Shown: positions 18,413 through 27,195 of the stretch, in pieces
Position numbering within the stretch: the first letter of the stretch is position 1
How the letters are laid out: the number at the start of each line of letters is the position of its first letter
Translations under genes and position numbers: made by a program
Notes under the pieces: generated by a model
What the model was told of the DNA's origin: nothing
The model's input: the letters and a program-made list of their open reading frames with translations, nothing else
The model's database searches: none
DNA from: Falsiroseomonas sp035644895
GTDB lineage: Bacteria; Pseudomonadota; Alphaproteobacteria; Acetobacterales; Acetobacteraceae
Assembly (NCBI GenBank): GCA_035644895.1
Contig: DASQNQ010000381.1
Span: 1 to 31,792, forward strand
Reading direction: 5' to 3'
Length of the DNA: 31,792 nucleotides

Positions 18413-19010
18413 GGAGGATCGTCCCCGTCCGGCGGATCTTCTTCTGCAACTGCATGATCCCGTACACCAGCGCCTCGGCCGTCGGCGGGCAGCCTGGGAC
18501 GTAGACGTCCACCGGCACGATCCGGTCGCAGCCGCGCACCACGCTGTAGGAGTAGTGGTAGTAGCCACCACCATTGGCGCAGGAGCCCATGGAGATGACC
18601 CAGCGCGGCTCGCTCATCTGGTCGTAGACCTTGCGGAGAGCGGGCGCCATCTTGTTGGTCAGCGTGCCGGCCACGATCATCACGTCGGACTGCCGCGGCG
18701 AACCGCGCGGGATGATGCCGAACCGGTCGAGGTCGTACCGCGCCATGTAGGCGTGGATCATGGGCACGGCGCAGCAGGCCAGGCCGAAGGTCATCGGCCA
18801 GAGGCTTCCCGTGCGCGCCCAGTTCACCACCTTGTCGAGGTTCGCGATGACGAACCCCTTCTCCTCCATCTCGCCCGTGATCCCCTTCACCACCGCGTCC
18901 TGCGCGGGGCCGGGCGGCAGGTGGTCGCGGTTCCAGGCGATCGTGTCCACGGCACCGTAGGGCTGCCCCCCCGGTTGCATGGCCTTGATGTTGCCGTCAG
19001 TGCCGCTCAT
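18405..19010 (-). CDS. nuoB: NADH-quinone oxidoreductase subunit B
   Basis: A 201-residue subunit that binds cluster N2, the last electron carrier before quinone. The ligands are visible: the tandem cysteines C79-C80 (FGLACCAVPMIHAY), C144 (MGSCANGGGYYHYSYS) and C174 (VYVPGCPPTAEALVYGI). The N-terminal 50 residues are variable, and the family core starts at about GFVIANLDKVVNWARTGSLW. It starts seven bases after nuoA. Confidence 0.97.
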   Translation of the reverse strand: MSGTDGNIKAMQPGGQPYGAVDTIAWNRDHLPPGPAQDAVVKGITGEMEEKGFVIANLDKVVNWARTGSLWPMTFGLACCAVPMIHAYMARYDLDRFGIIPRGSPRQSDVMIVAGTLTNKMAPALRKVYDQMSEPRWVISMGSCANGGGYYHYSYSVVRGCDRIVPVDVYVPGCPPTAEALVYGIMQLQKKIRRTGTILRG

Positions 19011-19017
19011 GCGCGGA

Positions 19018-19386
19018 TTACTCCCAATCCAGGGCGCCCTTGCGCCACTCGTAGACGAAGCCCACCGTCAGCACGCCCAGGAACCCCATCATGGAGAGGA
19101 ACCCGAACCAGCCGATCTCGGAGAGGCTGATCGCCCAGGGGAACAGGAAGGCGACCTCAAGGTCGAAGATGATGAAAAGGATGGCGACGAGGTAGAAACG
19201 CACGTCGAAACGCCGGCGCGTGTCGTCGAACGGCTCGAATCCGCACTCGTAGGCGGACAGCTTCTCGGCGTAAGGTTTCTGCCGGGCGGCCAGCAGCGCG
19301 CCGCCCACCATGGCGCACGCGATCATGGCGGCGATGCCCAGGAAGACCAGGATGGGGAAGTATTCGGCCAGCAGGGGCTCGGTCAT
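19018..19386 (-). CDS. nuoA: NADH-quinone oxidoreductase subunit A
   Basis: A 122-residue three-helix membrane subunit and the first gene of the operon. KLSAYECGFEPFDDTRRRFD is the conserved loop with its cysteine, followed by FYLVAILFIIFDLEVAFLFP (helix 2) and a third helix ending FVYEWRKGALDWE. ATG at 19386 chosen, preceded by a weak AAGAG box; a longer in-frame extension would run into atypical basic sequence. The promoter must lie between it and tRNA-Asp (19387-19570), where I see no clear -35/-10 pair. Confidence 0.96.
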   Translation of the reverse strand: MTEPLLAEYFPILVFLGIAAMIACAMVGGALLAARQKPYAEKLSAYECGFEPFDDTRRRFDVRFYLVAILFIIFDLEVAFLFPWAISLSEIGWFGFLSMMGFLGVLTVGFVYEWRKGALDWE

Positions 19387-19570
19387 CGCTCTTGGTCCAA
19401 TCGCCTCGGCGCCTGGAATGGTGGTCGCCCTCACGCGCTGCCGTAGCCGGGGCCGGCGACGCATCGGCCCATCCCGCAGCGCAGCGCGGCCGGACATTAG
19501 CCGCGCGCTGCGCGCCCCGCCATAGGTCCATCGTGCTTTCTGCGCATGTCAGATGGGAAGGAAGTCCCGG
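19387..19570. other. nuo operon leader / intergenic region
   Basis: A 184-base gap between the tRNA-Asp terminator and nuoA. It is GC-rich with a GCGCGCAGCGCGC-type palindromic run, and has no credible ORF. It should contain the promoter of the whole nuo-birA-coaX-rnj unit. The only suggestive element is CTGACA near 19543-19548 on the minus strand, with no good -10 at proper spacing. Confidence 0.4.
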
Positions 19571-19599
19571 AACGAAAAGCCGCCCTTTGGGGGCGGCTT
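19571..19599 (-). terminator. Rho-independent terminator after tRNA-Asp
   Basis: On the minus strand AAGCCGCC and GGCGGCTT form an 8-bp stem with a 7-base loop and are followed by a CTTTTCGTT run. It lies 34 bases after the tRNA-Asp 3' end. It separates the tRNA transcript from the nuo operon. Confidence 0.75.
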
Positions 19600-19632
19600 C
19601 GACACATGCGCAGATTTCTCTGATCCGTCGCG

Positions 19633-19709
<77 letters not shown>

Positions 19710-19725
19710 CCGCGACAGGAACCGG

Positions 19726-19754
19726 GGGATACGGCCCCCTGCCCCACCTGTCAA
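19726..19754 (-). promoter_or_regulatory. Sigma-70-type promoter for tRNA-Asp
   Basis: On the minus strand a perfect TTGACA (19754-19749) is followed after 17 bases by TATCCC (19731-19726). The predicted start is about ten bases before the tRNA 5' end. The -35 box abuts the hairpin that follows tRNA-Val. Confidence 0.6.
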
Positions 19755-19755
19755 G

Positions 19756-19782
19756 CAGGGCCGCCGCATCTTTGCGGCCCTG
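19756..19782 (-). terminator. Perfect 9-bp hairpin between tRNA-Val and tRNA-Asp promoter
   Basis: CAGGGCCGC and GCGGCCCTG pair perfectly around a 9-base loop, ten bases after the tRNA-Val 3' end. No U-run follows; the next bases on the minus strand are CTTGACA, the -35 region of tRNA-Asp. It may be a factor-assisted terminator or a processing signal for the tRNA-Val precursor. Confidence 0.45.
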
Positions 19783-19791
19783 GCAAGCGAA

Positions 19792-19863
19792 TGGGCACTG
19801 ACGGGATCGAACCGCCGACCACCTGTGTGTAAGACAGGCGCTCTACCTCTGAGCTAAGTGCCC
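19792..19863 (-). tRNA. tRNA-Val (anticodon TAC)
   Basis: A 72-base tRNA without encoded CCA: acceptor stem GGGCACT/AGTGCCC, D arm GCTCAGAGGTAGAGC, anticodon stem CCTGT/ACAGG with loop CTTACAC (TAC), T arm GGCGG-TTCGATC-CCGTC with one G-U pair, discriminator A. It begins 35 bases after the lon stop with only a hairpin between, so it may be cut from a lon read-through transcript. Confidence 0.95.
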
Positions 19864-19867
19864 CAAC

Positions 19868-19893
19868 CGCGCCGAACCGTCTGGTCCGGCGCG
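19868..19893 (-). terminator. Hairpin between lon and tRNA-Val
   Basis: CGCGCCGGACC and GGTTCGGCGCG pair over 11 positions (one G-U) around a 4-base AGAC loop. It begins shortly after the lon stop codon. Only GTTGG follows, so it is at best a weak intrinsic terminator. Confidence 0.4.
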
Positions 19894-19898
19894 ACTCC

Positions 19899-22316
19899 TC
19901 AATGCCGGTGGACCGGCGCTCCGTCGGGCGCCGCCGCAGCCGCCGCCACCGGCGCCTCCGCCGGCTCCTCCCAGGCGATCGCCTCGGGCGCGCGGACCAG
20001 CGCCTTGCTGATCACCTCGTCCACATGGCTGACCGGCAGGATGGTGAGCGCCTTCTTCACGCTCTCCGGTATCTCCGCCAGGTCCTTCTCGTTCTCCTTC
20101 GGGATGAACACGGTGGTGACGCCCGCCCGCAGCGCCGCCAGCAGCTTCTCCTTCAGGCCGCCGATCGGCAGCACCCGGCCCCGCAGCGTGATCTCGCCCG
20201 TCATCGCCACGTCCTTGCGGACCGGAATGCCAGTGAGGACCGACACCATCGAGGTCGCCATGGCGATGCCGGCCGAAGGACCATCCTTCGGCGTCGCACC
20301 TTCCGGCACGTGGACGTGGATGTCCCGCTTCTCGAACAGGGTCGGCTTCACGCCGAACTGGGTGGCCTTCGACCGCACATAGGACATGGCGGCCGACACG
20401 CTTTCCTGCATGACGTCGCCGAGCTTGCCGGTGTTCTTCACGTTGCCCTTGCCGGGCAGCATGACGCTCTCGATCGTCAGGATCTCGCCGCCGACCTCGG
20501 TCCAGGCGAGGCCGGTGACCACGCCCACCATGTCCTCCGCCTCCGCCTCGCCGTACCGGAACTTCCGCACGCCGGCGAACTTGTCGAGGTTCTTGACGGT
20601 GACCTGGACCTTCTTCGCCTTCTTCGAGACGATCTCCTTCACCGCCTTGCGGGCGATGCCGGCCAGTTCACGCTCCAGGTTCCGCACCCCCGCTTCGCGC
20701 GTGTGGTAGCGCACCATGTCGCGGATCGCGTCATCCGAGATCGTCCACTCGCCGGCCTTGAGGCCGTTCGCCTCCAGCACCTTCGGGATCAGGTGGCGCT
20801 TCGCGATCTCGACCTTCTCATCCTCCGTGTAGCCAGGGATGCGGATGATCTCCATGCGGTCCAGCAGCGGCTGGGGCATGCGGAGCGAGTTCGCAGTCGT
20901 CACGAACATCACGTCCGAAAGGTCGTAGTCCACTTCAAGGTAGTGGTCGTTGAAGGTGGAGTTCTGCTCGGGGTCCAGCACCTCGAGCAGGGCAGAGGAC
21001 GGGTCGCCGCGCCAGTCCGCGCCGAGCTTGTCGATCTCGTCGAGCAGGAAGAGCGGGTTCGACATCTTCGCCTTCTTCATGCCCTGGATCACCTTCCCGG
21101 GCATGGAGCCGATGTAGGTCCGCCGATGGCCGCGCACCTCGGCCTCGTCCCGCACGCCGCCGAGCGACATGCGCACGAAGCTCCGGCCCGTCGCCTTCGC
21201 GATGGACTTGCCGAGCGAGGTCTTGCCGACGCCAGGCGGGCCCACAAGGCAGAGGATCGGGCCGCGGATCTTCGGGCTGCGGCTCTGGACCGCCAGGTAC
21301 TCGATGATCCGCTCCTTGACCTTCTCCAGGCCGTAGTGATCGGCGTCGAGCACCCGCTCCGCCTCGACGATGTCGTTGCGGATCTTCGACTTCTTCTTCC
21401 AGGGGATCGAGAGGATCCAGTCGAGGTAGTTGCGCACCACCGTCGCCTCGGCCGACATCGGGCTCATGGTCCGGAGCTTCTTCAGCTCCGCCATCGCCTT
21501 GTCGCGCGCCTCCTTCGACAGCTTGGTGGCCTTGATCTTCGCCTCGATCTCGGCGGCTTCGTCCTTGCCGTCCTCGCCCTCGCCCAGCTCCTTCTGGATC
21601 GCCTTCAGCTGCTCGTTCAGGTAGTACTCGCGCTGCGTCTTCTCCATCTGCCGCTTCACACGGTTCCGGATGCGCTTCTCCACCTGCAGGACGCCGATCT
21701 CCGATTCCATGTGCGCGAAGACGCGCTCAAGCCGGGCGGACACCCCCTCGATCTCCAGCAGCTCCTGCTTCTCGGCAATCTTGAGATTGAGAGCGGATGC
21801 CACGGTGTCGGCCAGCTTCGCCGGATCATCGATCTGGTTGATCGAGTCCAGCACCTCCGGCGCCATCTTCTTGTTCAGCTTTATGTACTGCTCGAACTGC
21901 GACACGACGGTGCGCGCCAGCGCCTCCACCTCGCGCGGTTCGACCGCATCCTCCGCGAGCACCTCGGCGAAGGCGTCGAAGTAGGGATCGGTGTTCTTGA
22001 AGGCCGCGATGCGGGCACGCTTGCCGCCCTCGACCAGCACCTTCACCGTTCCGTCCGGCAGCTTCAGCAGCTGCAACACCGTCGAGACCGTGCCGACCTG
22101 GTAGAGATCGCCGACGCCCGGGTCGTCCTGTGCGGCGTTCTTCTGCGCGACGAGCAGGATCTGCTTGTCGTCGCGCATGACCGCCTCAAGCGCCCGCACC
22201 GACTTCTCTCGGCCGACGAAGAGGGGAACGATCATGTGCGGGAACACGACGATATCCCGCAGCGGCAGGACCGGAAGCAGGTCGCCGCGCACGGGTTCGG
22301 AAGTCTTATCGGCCAT
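19899..22316 (-). CDS. lon: ATP-dependent endopeptidase La (Lon)
   Basis: An 805-residue cytosolic AAA+ serine protease that degrades misfolded and regulatory proteins. Order of domains: N-terminal substrate-binding domain (from LPVLPLRDIVVFPHMIVPLF at about 14), a coiled-coil linker with KTQREYYLNEQLKAIQKELG at about 226-245, the AAA+ module with Walker A GPPGVGKT (359-366) and Walker B FLLDEID (423-429), then the protease domain with catalytic Ser681 (PKDGPSAGIAM) and Lys724 (GGLKEK). The last 25 or so residues are Ala/Pro-rich. The ATG at 22316 follows a GAGGT box and gives a normal N-terminus. A heat-shock-type promoter lies upstream at 22392-22420, and clpX is the next gene upstream. Confidence 0.97.
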   Translation of the reverse strand: MADKTSEPVRGDLLPVLPLRDIVVFPHMIVPLFVGREKSVRALEAVMRDDKQILLVAQKNAAQDDPGVGDLYQVGTVSTVLQLLKLPDGTVKVLVEGGKRARIAAFKNTDPYFDAFAEVLAEDAVEPREVEALARTVVSQFEQYIKLNKKMAPEVLDSINQIDDPAKLADTVASALNLKIAEKQELLEIEGVSARLERVFAHMESEIGVLQVEKRIRNRVKRQMEKTQREYYLNEQLKAIQKELGEGEDGKDEAAEIEAKIKATKLSKEARDKAMAELKKLRTMSPMSAEATVVRNYLDWILSIPWKKKSKIRNDIVEAERVLDADHYGLEKVKERIIEYLAVQSRSPKIRGPILCLVGPPGVGKTSLGKSIAKATGRSFVRMSLGGVRDEAEVRGHRRTYIGSMPGKVIQGMKKAKMSNPLFLLDEIDKLGADWRGDPSSALLEVLDPEQNSTFNDHYLEVDYDLSDVMFVTTANSLRMPQPLLDRMEIIRIPGYTEDEKVEIAKRHLIPKVLEANGLKAGEWTISDDAIRDMVRYHTREAGVRNLERELAGIARKAVKEIVSKKAKKVQVTVKNLDKFAGVRKFRYGEAEAEDMVGVVTGLAWTEVGGEILTIESVMLPGKGNVKNTGKLGDVMQESVSAAMSYVRSKATQFGVKPTLFEKRDIHVHVPEGATPKDGPSAGIAMATSMVSVLTGIPVRKDVAMTGEITLRGRVLPIGGLKEKLLAALRAGVTTVFIPKENEKDLAEIPESVKKALTILPVSHVDEVISKALVRAPEAIAWEEPAEAPVAAAAAAPDGAPVHRH

Positions 22317-22391
22317 GGTGGACCTCGTCTGGGACAGTCGGCGCCGGGACCGCCCGAAAGGCACGGCCCCGGTGCCACCGGGTTGTCACGG

Positions 22392-22420
22392 AGATGGGGC
22401 CCCCTTGCCGGCCCCACAAG
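22392..22420 (-). promoter_or_regulatory. RpoH (sigma-32)-type promoter for lon
   Basis: On the minus strand CTTGTG (22420-22415) and CCCATCT (22398-22392) are separated by 16 bases. This fits the alphaproteobacterial heat-shock pattern (CTTGAA-type -35, CCCATNT-type -10). The predicted start is about 70 bases before the lon ATG. Lon is a classical RpoH target, so motif and context agree; sigma factor use is inferred. Confidence 0.6.
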
Positions 22421-22454
22421 TCACGCGGGGCAGGCAAGACCCTGGCGCGCGTCT

Positions 22455-23711
<1,257 letters not shown>

Positions 23712-23817
23712 GCCAACTCCGAATAGATGCCGCCGGCCCGCCCGCGGGACCCCCGGCGGGGGCAGCAGGCGGGGACGGCCGCCTCCCTTTGACCGGGAAA
23801 CGTCACTCCGACTTTAA

Positions 23818-23837
23818 CCCCCCTGTCAAATGGGGGG
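23818..23837 (-). repeat. Hairpin with TTGACA in its loop, clpP-clpX gap
   Basis: On the minus strand CCCCCC and GGGGGG flank an ATTTGACA loop and are followed by TTAAAG. The TTGACA could be a -35 box for clpX, but 17 bases on there is only GTGACG, a poor -10. Alternatively the stem acts as a terminator or attenuator. Inverted repeat seen; role not established. Confidence 0.3.
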
Positions 23838-23869
23838 AAGCGGAACCGGACCCCGGCCCGGCCCCGCAA

Positions 23870-23889
23870 CGGGGTCCCCGGGGGCCCCG
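23870..23889 (-). terminator. GC palindrome just after clpP stop
   Basis: A 20-base near-perfect palindrome (CGGGGTCCCC / GGGGGCCCCG, one mismatch) starts about ten bases after the clpP stop. There is no U-run. It could slow or stop read-through from clpP into clpX, or stabilise the clpP mRNA 3' end. Confidence 0.3.
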
Positions 23890-23898
23890 CTTTCCGTG

Positions 23899-24546
23899 TC
23901 AGCTCTTGGCGGCCTCGGCCGAGGGGGGCAGCGGCCGCTGCTCGACCACCTGGTCCACCAGCCCGAAGTCGCGGGCCTCGTCGGCCGACATGTAGGTGTC
24001 GCGCTCCAGCTTCTGCTGGATCGCCTCGATCGGCTGGCCCGTGTGCTTGACGTAGATCTCGTTCAGCCGCTGCCGGGTCTTCAGGATCTCGCGCGCCTGG
24101 ATCTCGATGTCCGTCGCCTGGCCCTGGGCGCCGCCGGAGGGCTGGTGGACCATGATGCGGCTGTTCGGAAGGGCGAAGCGCTTGCCCGCCTGGCCGGCGC
24201 AGAGCAGCAAGGAACCCATCGAGGCCGCCATACCCATGCATACCGTGCTCACGGGGGAGCGGATGTACTGCATGGTGTCGTAGATCGCGAGGCCGGCCGA
24301 GACCACGCCGCCCGGGCTGTTGATGTAGAAGGCGATGTCCTTGTTCGGGTTCTCGCTCTCCAGGAACAGGAGCTGCGCGCAGAGGAGCGTAGAAACCCCA
24401 TCGTAAACCGGCCCCGTGAGGAAGACGATGCGCTCCTTCAGCAGGCGCGAATAGATGTCGAAGGCGCGCTCCCCGCGTGCCGTCTGCTCGATGACCATGG
24501 GGACGAGGGAGTTGTTGTAGACCTCGACCGGATCACGATCCCGCAT
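23899..24546 (-). CDS. clpP: ATP-dependent Clp protease proteolytic subunit ClpP
   Basis: A 215-residue serine protease that forms the tetradecameric chamber used by ClpX and ClpA. The triad is visible: Ser109 in GMAASMGSLLLCAG, His134 in IMVHQPSGGAQGQA, and Asp183 in LERDTYMSADEA. The N-terminal MRDRDPVEVYNNSLVPMVIE is typical, so no long propeptide is evident. An AAAGGA ribosome binding site precedes ATG 24546. The order tig-clpP-clpX-lon is the usual one in proteobacteria. Confidence 0.97.
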   Translation of the reverse strand: MRDRDPVEVYNNSLVPMVIEQTARGERAFDIYSRLLKERIVFLTGPVYDGVSTLLCAQLLFLESENPNKDIAFYINSPGGVVSAGLAIYDTMQYIRSPVSTVCMGMAASMGSLLLCAGQAGKRFALPNSRIMVHQPSGGAQGQATDIEIQAREILKTRQRLNEIYVKHTGQPIEAIQQKLERDTYMSADEARDFGLVDQVVEQRPLPPSAEAAKS

Positions 24547-24628
24547 TGCCTGTCTGTCCTTTCCGCCAGCCGCGCCATGTGGGCGACGGGTGGCCCTGGC
24601 CGCCCGGGACTCCCCGCGCGGCGTCGCC

Positions 24629-24658
24629 GTGTCGGGCTAATGTGGTTCAAAGCCGGCG
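24629..24658 (-). promoter_or_regulatory. Weak candidate promoter for clpP
   Basis: Just downstream of the tig terminator, on the minus strand, TTGCGT is followed after 18 bases by CATTAG. Both boxes are imperfect matches to sigma-70. The location between a terminator and clpP is suitable, but the match alone is weak and the edges are approximate. Confidence 0.25.
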
Positions 24659-24665
24659 CAACGCA

Positions 24666-24695
24666 AACCCCCCGAACCCGCCGGTCCGGGGGGTT
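24666..24695 (-). terminator. Terminator after tig
   Basis: On the minus strand AACCCCCCG and CGGGGGGTT form a 9-bp stem around a 12-base loop (itself able to form GACCGGCGGGTTC pairing) and are followed by TTTGCGTT. It lies about 40 bases after the tig stop. Confidence 0.55.
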
Positions 24696-24737
24696 GCCTG
24701 TTTGTCACGCTACCCGCTTGCCCGGAGGACGGCCCGT

Positions 24738-26078
24738 TCAGGCCGTGGCGGCGGCCTGCAGCTCGGTCGGCGCGACCTCGCGGTCGGCCACCCTGGCCAG
24801 CTCCAGCACGAAGTCCACCACCTTCTCCTCGAAGATCGGGGCGCGGAGGCTCTCGCCGGCCTGCGGGTTCTTGCGGAAGAACTCCACCACCTGCTTCTCC
24901 TGGCCCGGATAGCGGGCGGCCTCGCGCCGCAGGGCCTGGGACATCTCGTCCGGCGTGACCTGGATGTTGTTGGTGCGCCCGATCTCGGACAGCAGCAGGC
25001 CGAGGCGGATCCGCCGCTCCGCGATGGAGCGGTACTCGGCCTTGAGCGCCTCCTCGTCCTTGCCCTTGTCGTCCTCGTCCAGCCGGCCGGCCTTCATGTC
25101 GGCCTCGACCCGCTGCCAGATCTGGGTGAACTCGCCCTCCACCATGCCCTCCGGCACGGTGAAGGAGGCCTGCTCGGCCAGCTTGTCGAGCAGCGTGCGC
25201 TTCAGGCGCATGCGGGTCAGCCCGTCATACTCCCCCTGCAGCCGCTCCGCGACCTGGCCGCGGAGCTGCTCCACGCTCTCCATGCCGAGCTTCTTGGCGA
25301 ACTCCTCGTCCACCGCCGGCACGACCTTGCGCTTCAAGCCCTTGGCCTGCACCGCGAAGACGGCCGCCTTGCCCGCCAGGTCCGCCGAGCCGTACTCGGC
25401 CGGGAAGGTCACGTCGAGGTCGCGGCTCTCGCCCGGGGAAAGGCCGACGAGCTGCTCGGTGAAACCGGGGATGAAGCCCTCGCCCGCCACCTCGATCGGC
25501 ATCTCCTTCGCCGTGCCGCCCGGGAAGGGCTCGGCGAGCGAGCCGTCCTCGTTCTTCACACGTCCCTCGAAGTCGCAGACCAGCACGTCGCCGGCCTGGG
25601 CGGGCCGCGTCTCGGCCACGTCCTCCAGGTTCGCGAGGCGGTCAGCCATCGTCTTCAGGAAGGCGTCGATCTCGGCGTCGCCCGGCTTCGCCTTCAGCCG
25701 CTCCAGCTCCATGCCGGAGAAGTCGGGCATCGGGATCTCCGGCAGCAGCTCGAGTGCCACCTTGAATTCCAGGTCGCCGCCGTCGTTGTAGTTCACCACC
25801 TCGATCTGCGGCTGCATCGCCGGCCGCAGGCCGCGGTCGGAGAGGACCTGCCGGGTGGTCTCCTCGACCGACTGCTCCAGCACCTCGCTCGACACGGCGG
25901 CGCCGTAGCGCGCCTTCACCACAGCCGCCGGGACCTTGCCGGGGCGGAACCCGGGCAGGTTGAGGCCAGCGCCGAGTTCCGCCAGCCGCTTGTCGCGCCG
26001 CGCGGCCAGGCCCGAGGCCGGCACCACGATCTGGAACGCCCTCTTCAGACCCTCGGCGGGAAGCTCGGTCACCTGCAT
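24738..26078 (-). CDS. tig: Trigger factor (peptidyl-prolyl isomerase chaperone)
   Basis: A 446-residue ribosome-associated chaperone that meets nascent chains at the exit tunnel. The ribosome-docking signature GFRPGKVP is at 43-50. The central FKBP-type isomerase domain is visible as AGDVLVCDFEGRVKNEDG to DLDVTFPAEYGSADLAGKAA. The C-terminal helical arms follow (EGMVEGEFTQIW, EYRSIAERRIRLGLLLSEIG). The ATG at 26078 gives the family start MQVTELPAEGLKRAF and has an AGGTGG box upstream; a longer open frame to 26180 would run through the kds terminator hairpin, so I reject it. Confidence 0.96.
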   Translation of the reverse strand: MQVTELPAEGLKRAFQIVVPASGLAARRDKRLAELGAGLNLPGFRPGKVPAAVVKARYGAAVSSEVLEQSVEETTRQVLSDRGLRPAMQPQIEVVNYNDGGDLEFKVALELLPEIPMPDFSGMELERLKAKPGDAEIDAFLKTMADRLANLEDVAETRPAQAGDVLVCDFEGRVKNEDGSLAEPFPGGTAKEMPIEVAGEGFIPGFTEQLVGLSPGESRDLDVTFPAEYGSADLAGKAAVFAVQAKGLKRKVVPAVDEEFAKKLGMESVEQLRGQVAERLQGEYDGLTRMRLKRTLLDKLAEQASFTVPEGMVEGEFTQIWQRVEADMKAGRLDEDDKGKDEEALKAEYRSIAERRIRLGLLLSEIGRTNNIQVTPDEMSQALRREAARYPGQEKQVVEFFRKNPQAGESLRAPIFEEKVVDFVLELARVADREVAPTELQAAATA

Positions 26079-26098
26079 CGTCGGGATATCCACCTGTA

Positions 26099-26114
26099 CG
26101 CGCGGCAAGCCGCG
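26099..26114 (-). repeat. Short inverted repeat in tig leader
   Basis: GCGCGGC and GCCGCGC pair with only a two-base gap, about 20 bases before the tig start and just before its AGGTGG box. It could affect ribosome access, but it may be chance in such GC-rich DNA. Confidence 0.25.
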
Positions 26115-26145
26115 CCGTCTCTGAACGCTGTCCGGGAAGTCGGAA

Positions 26146-26174
26146 GGCGCCCCCGTAGCGCCCGCGGGGGCGCC
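26146..26174 (-). terminator. Strong hairpin ending the kds operon
   Basis: GGCGCCCCCG and CGGGGGCGCC pair perfectly over 10 bp around a 9-base loop, 26 bases after the kdsD stop. On the minus strand it is followed by TTCCGACTTCC, so the U-run is poor but the stem is very stable. Confidence 0.55.
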
Positions 26175-26199
26175 CGGCAAGGCCTCAATGAAGGGCCGG

Positions 26200-27195
26200 T
26201 TACATCACCCCGGCCCGCAGCAGGTCGTGGATGTGCAGGATGCCGACGGGCCGGCCCTCCGCCCCGACAACGAACAGGCTGGTGATCTTCCGTTCGTTCA
26301 TCAGCGCCAGCGTCTCCGCCGCCAGCGTATCGGGCGCCGCCGTGCGGGGCGCGCGCGTCATCGCCTCCGCCACGGGGCCGTCGCGGAAGCCACGCCCGAA
26401 GGCGCGCCGCAGGTCGCCGTCCGTCAGCACGCCGGTCAGCCGCCCCTCCCCGTCCACCACGCCCGTCACGCCGAAGCGGCGGGAGGTCATCTCGACGATG
26501 GCCTCGGCCAGCGTCGCCCCCTCCCGCACCAGGGGCAGCTCCGCCGGCCCGTGCATCAGGTCCCGCGCCCGCTTGAGGCGGGAGCCGAGCTTCCCGCCCG
26601 GGTGGAAGTCCCGGAAATCGGCCGGGGAGAAGCCGCGCGCCTCCAGCAGGCACATGGCGAGCGCATCGCCGGCCGCGAGTTGCATGGTGGTGGAGGTCGT
26701 GGGCGCGAGGCCGTTCGGGCAGGCCTCCGCCATGCGCGGCAGGGTGAGGCAGATGTCCGCGGCGGAGCCGAGTGCGCTCTCCTCCCGCGAGGTGACCGCC
26801 ACCAGCGGCACGCCGAACCGGCGGCTGTAGGCGATGATGTCGGCCAGCTCCGGCGCCTCGCCCGACCAGGACAGGGCCAGCACCGCATCCTGGCGGGTAA
26901 TCATGCCGAGGTCGCCATGGCTCGCCTCGGCCGGGTGGACGAAGTGGGCCGGCGTGCCGGTGGAGGCGAGGGTCGCCGCGATCTTCCGCCCCACATGGCC
27001 CGACTTGCCCATGCCGGTGACGATCAGCCGGCCCTCGCGGGCGAGCACCAGGTCCGCCGCGGCCAGCATCCGGGTGCCGAGCGGCCCACCCAACGCAGCT
27101 TCCAATGCGTGCAGACCCTCGGCCTCCAGCCGGACGGTGCGGAGCAGGGTGGCGCGGCGCGCATCCTCCTCGGGCCTCGGAAAGGGGGCGTTCAT
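26200..27195 (-). CDS. kdsD: D-arabinose-5-phosphate isomerase (KpsF/GutQ family)
   Basis: A 331-residue enzyme that converts D-ribulose-5-phosphate to D-arabinose-5-phosphate, the first step to Kdo. The N-terminal SIS sugar-isomerase domain has TGMGKSGHVGRKIAATLAST (60-79), HPAEASHGDLGMI and LSWSGEAPEL. DFHPGGKLGSRLKRARDLMH leads into two C-terminal CBS domains (RFGVTGVVDGEGRLTGVLTD; NERKITSLFVVGAEGRPVGI). The ATG overlaps the kdsB TGA, so the two are probably translationally coupled. The context with kdsA and kdsB favours KdsD over GutQ. Confidence 0.94.
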   Translation of the reverse strand: MNAPFPRPEEDARRATLLRTVRLEAEGLHALEAALGGPLGTRMLAAADLVLAREGRLIVTGMGKSGHVGRKIAATLASTGTPAHFVHPAEASHGDLGMITRQDAVLALSWSGEAPELADIIAYSRRFGVPLVAVTSREESALGSAADICLTLPRMAEACPNGLAPTTSTTMQLAAGDALAMCLLEARGFSPADFRDFHPGGKLGSRLKRARDLMHGPAELPLVREGATLAEAIVEMTSRRFGVTGVVDGEGRLTGVLTDGDLRRAFGRGFRDGPVAEAMTRAPRTAAPDTLAAETLALMNERKITSLFVVGAEGRPVGILHIHDLLRAGVM

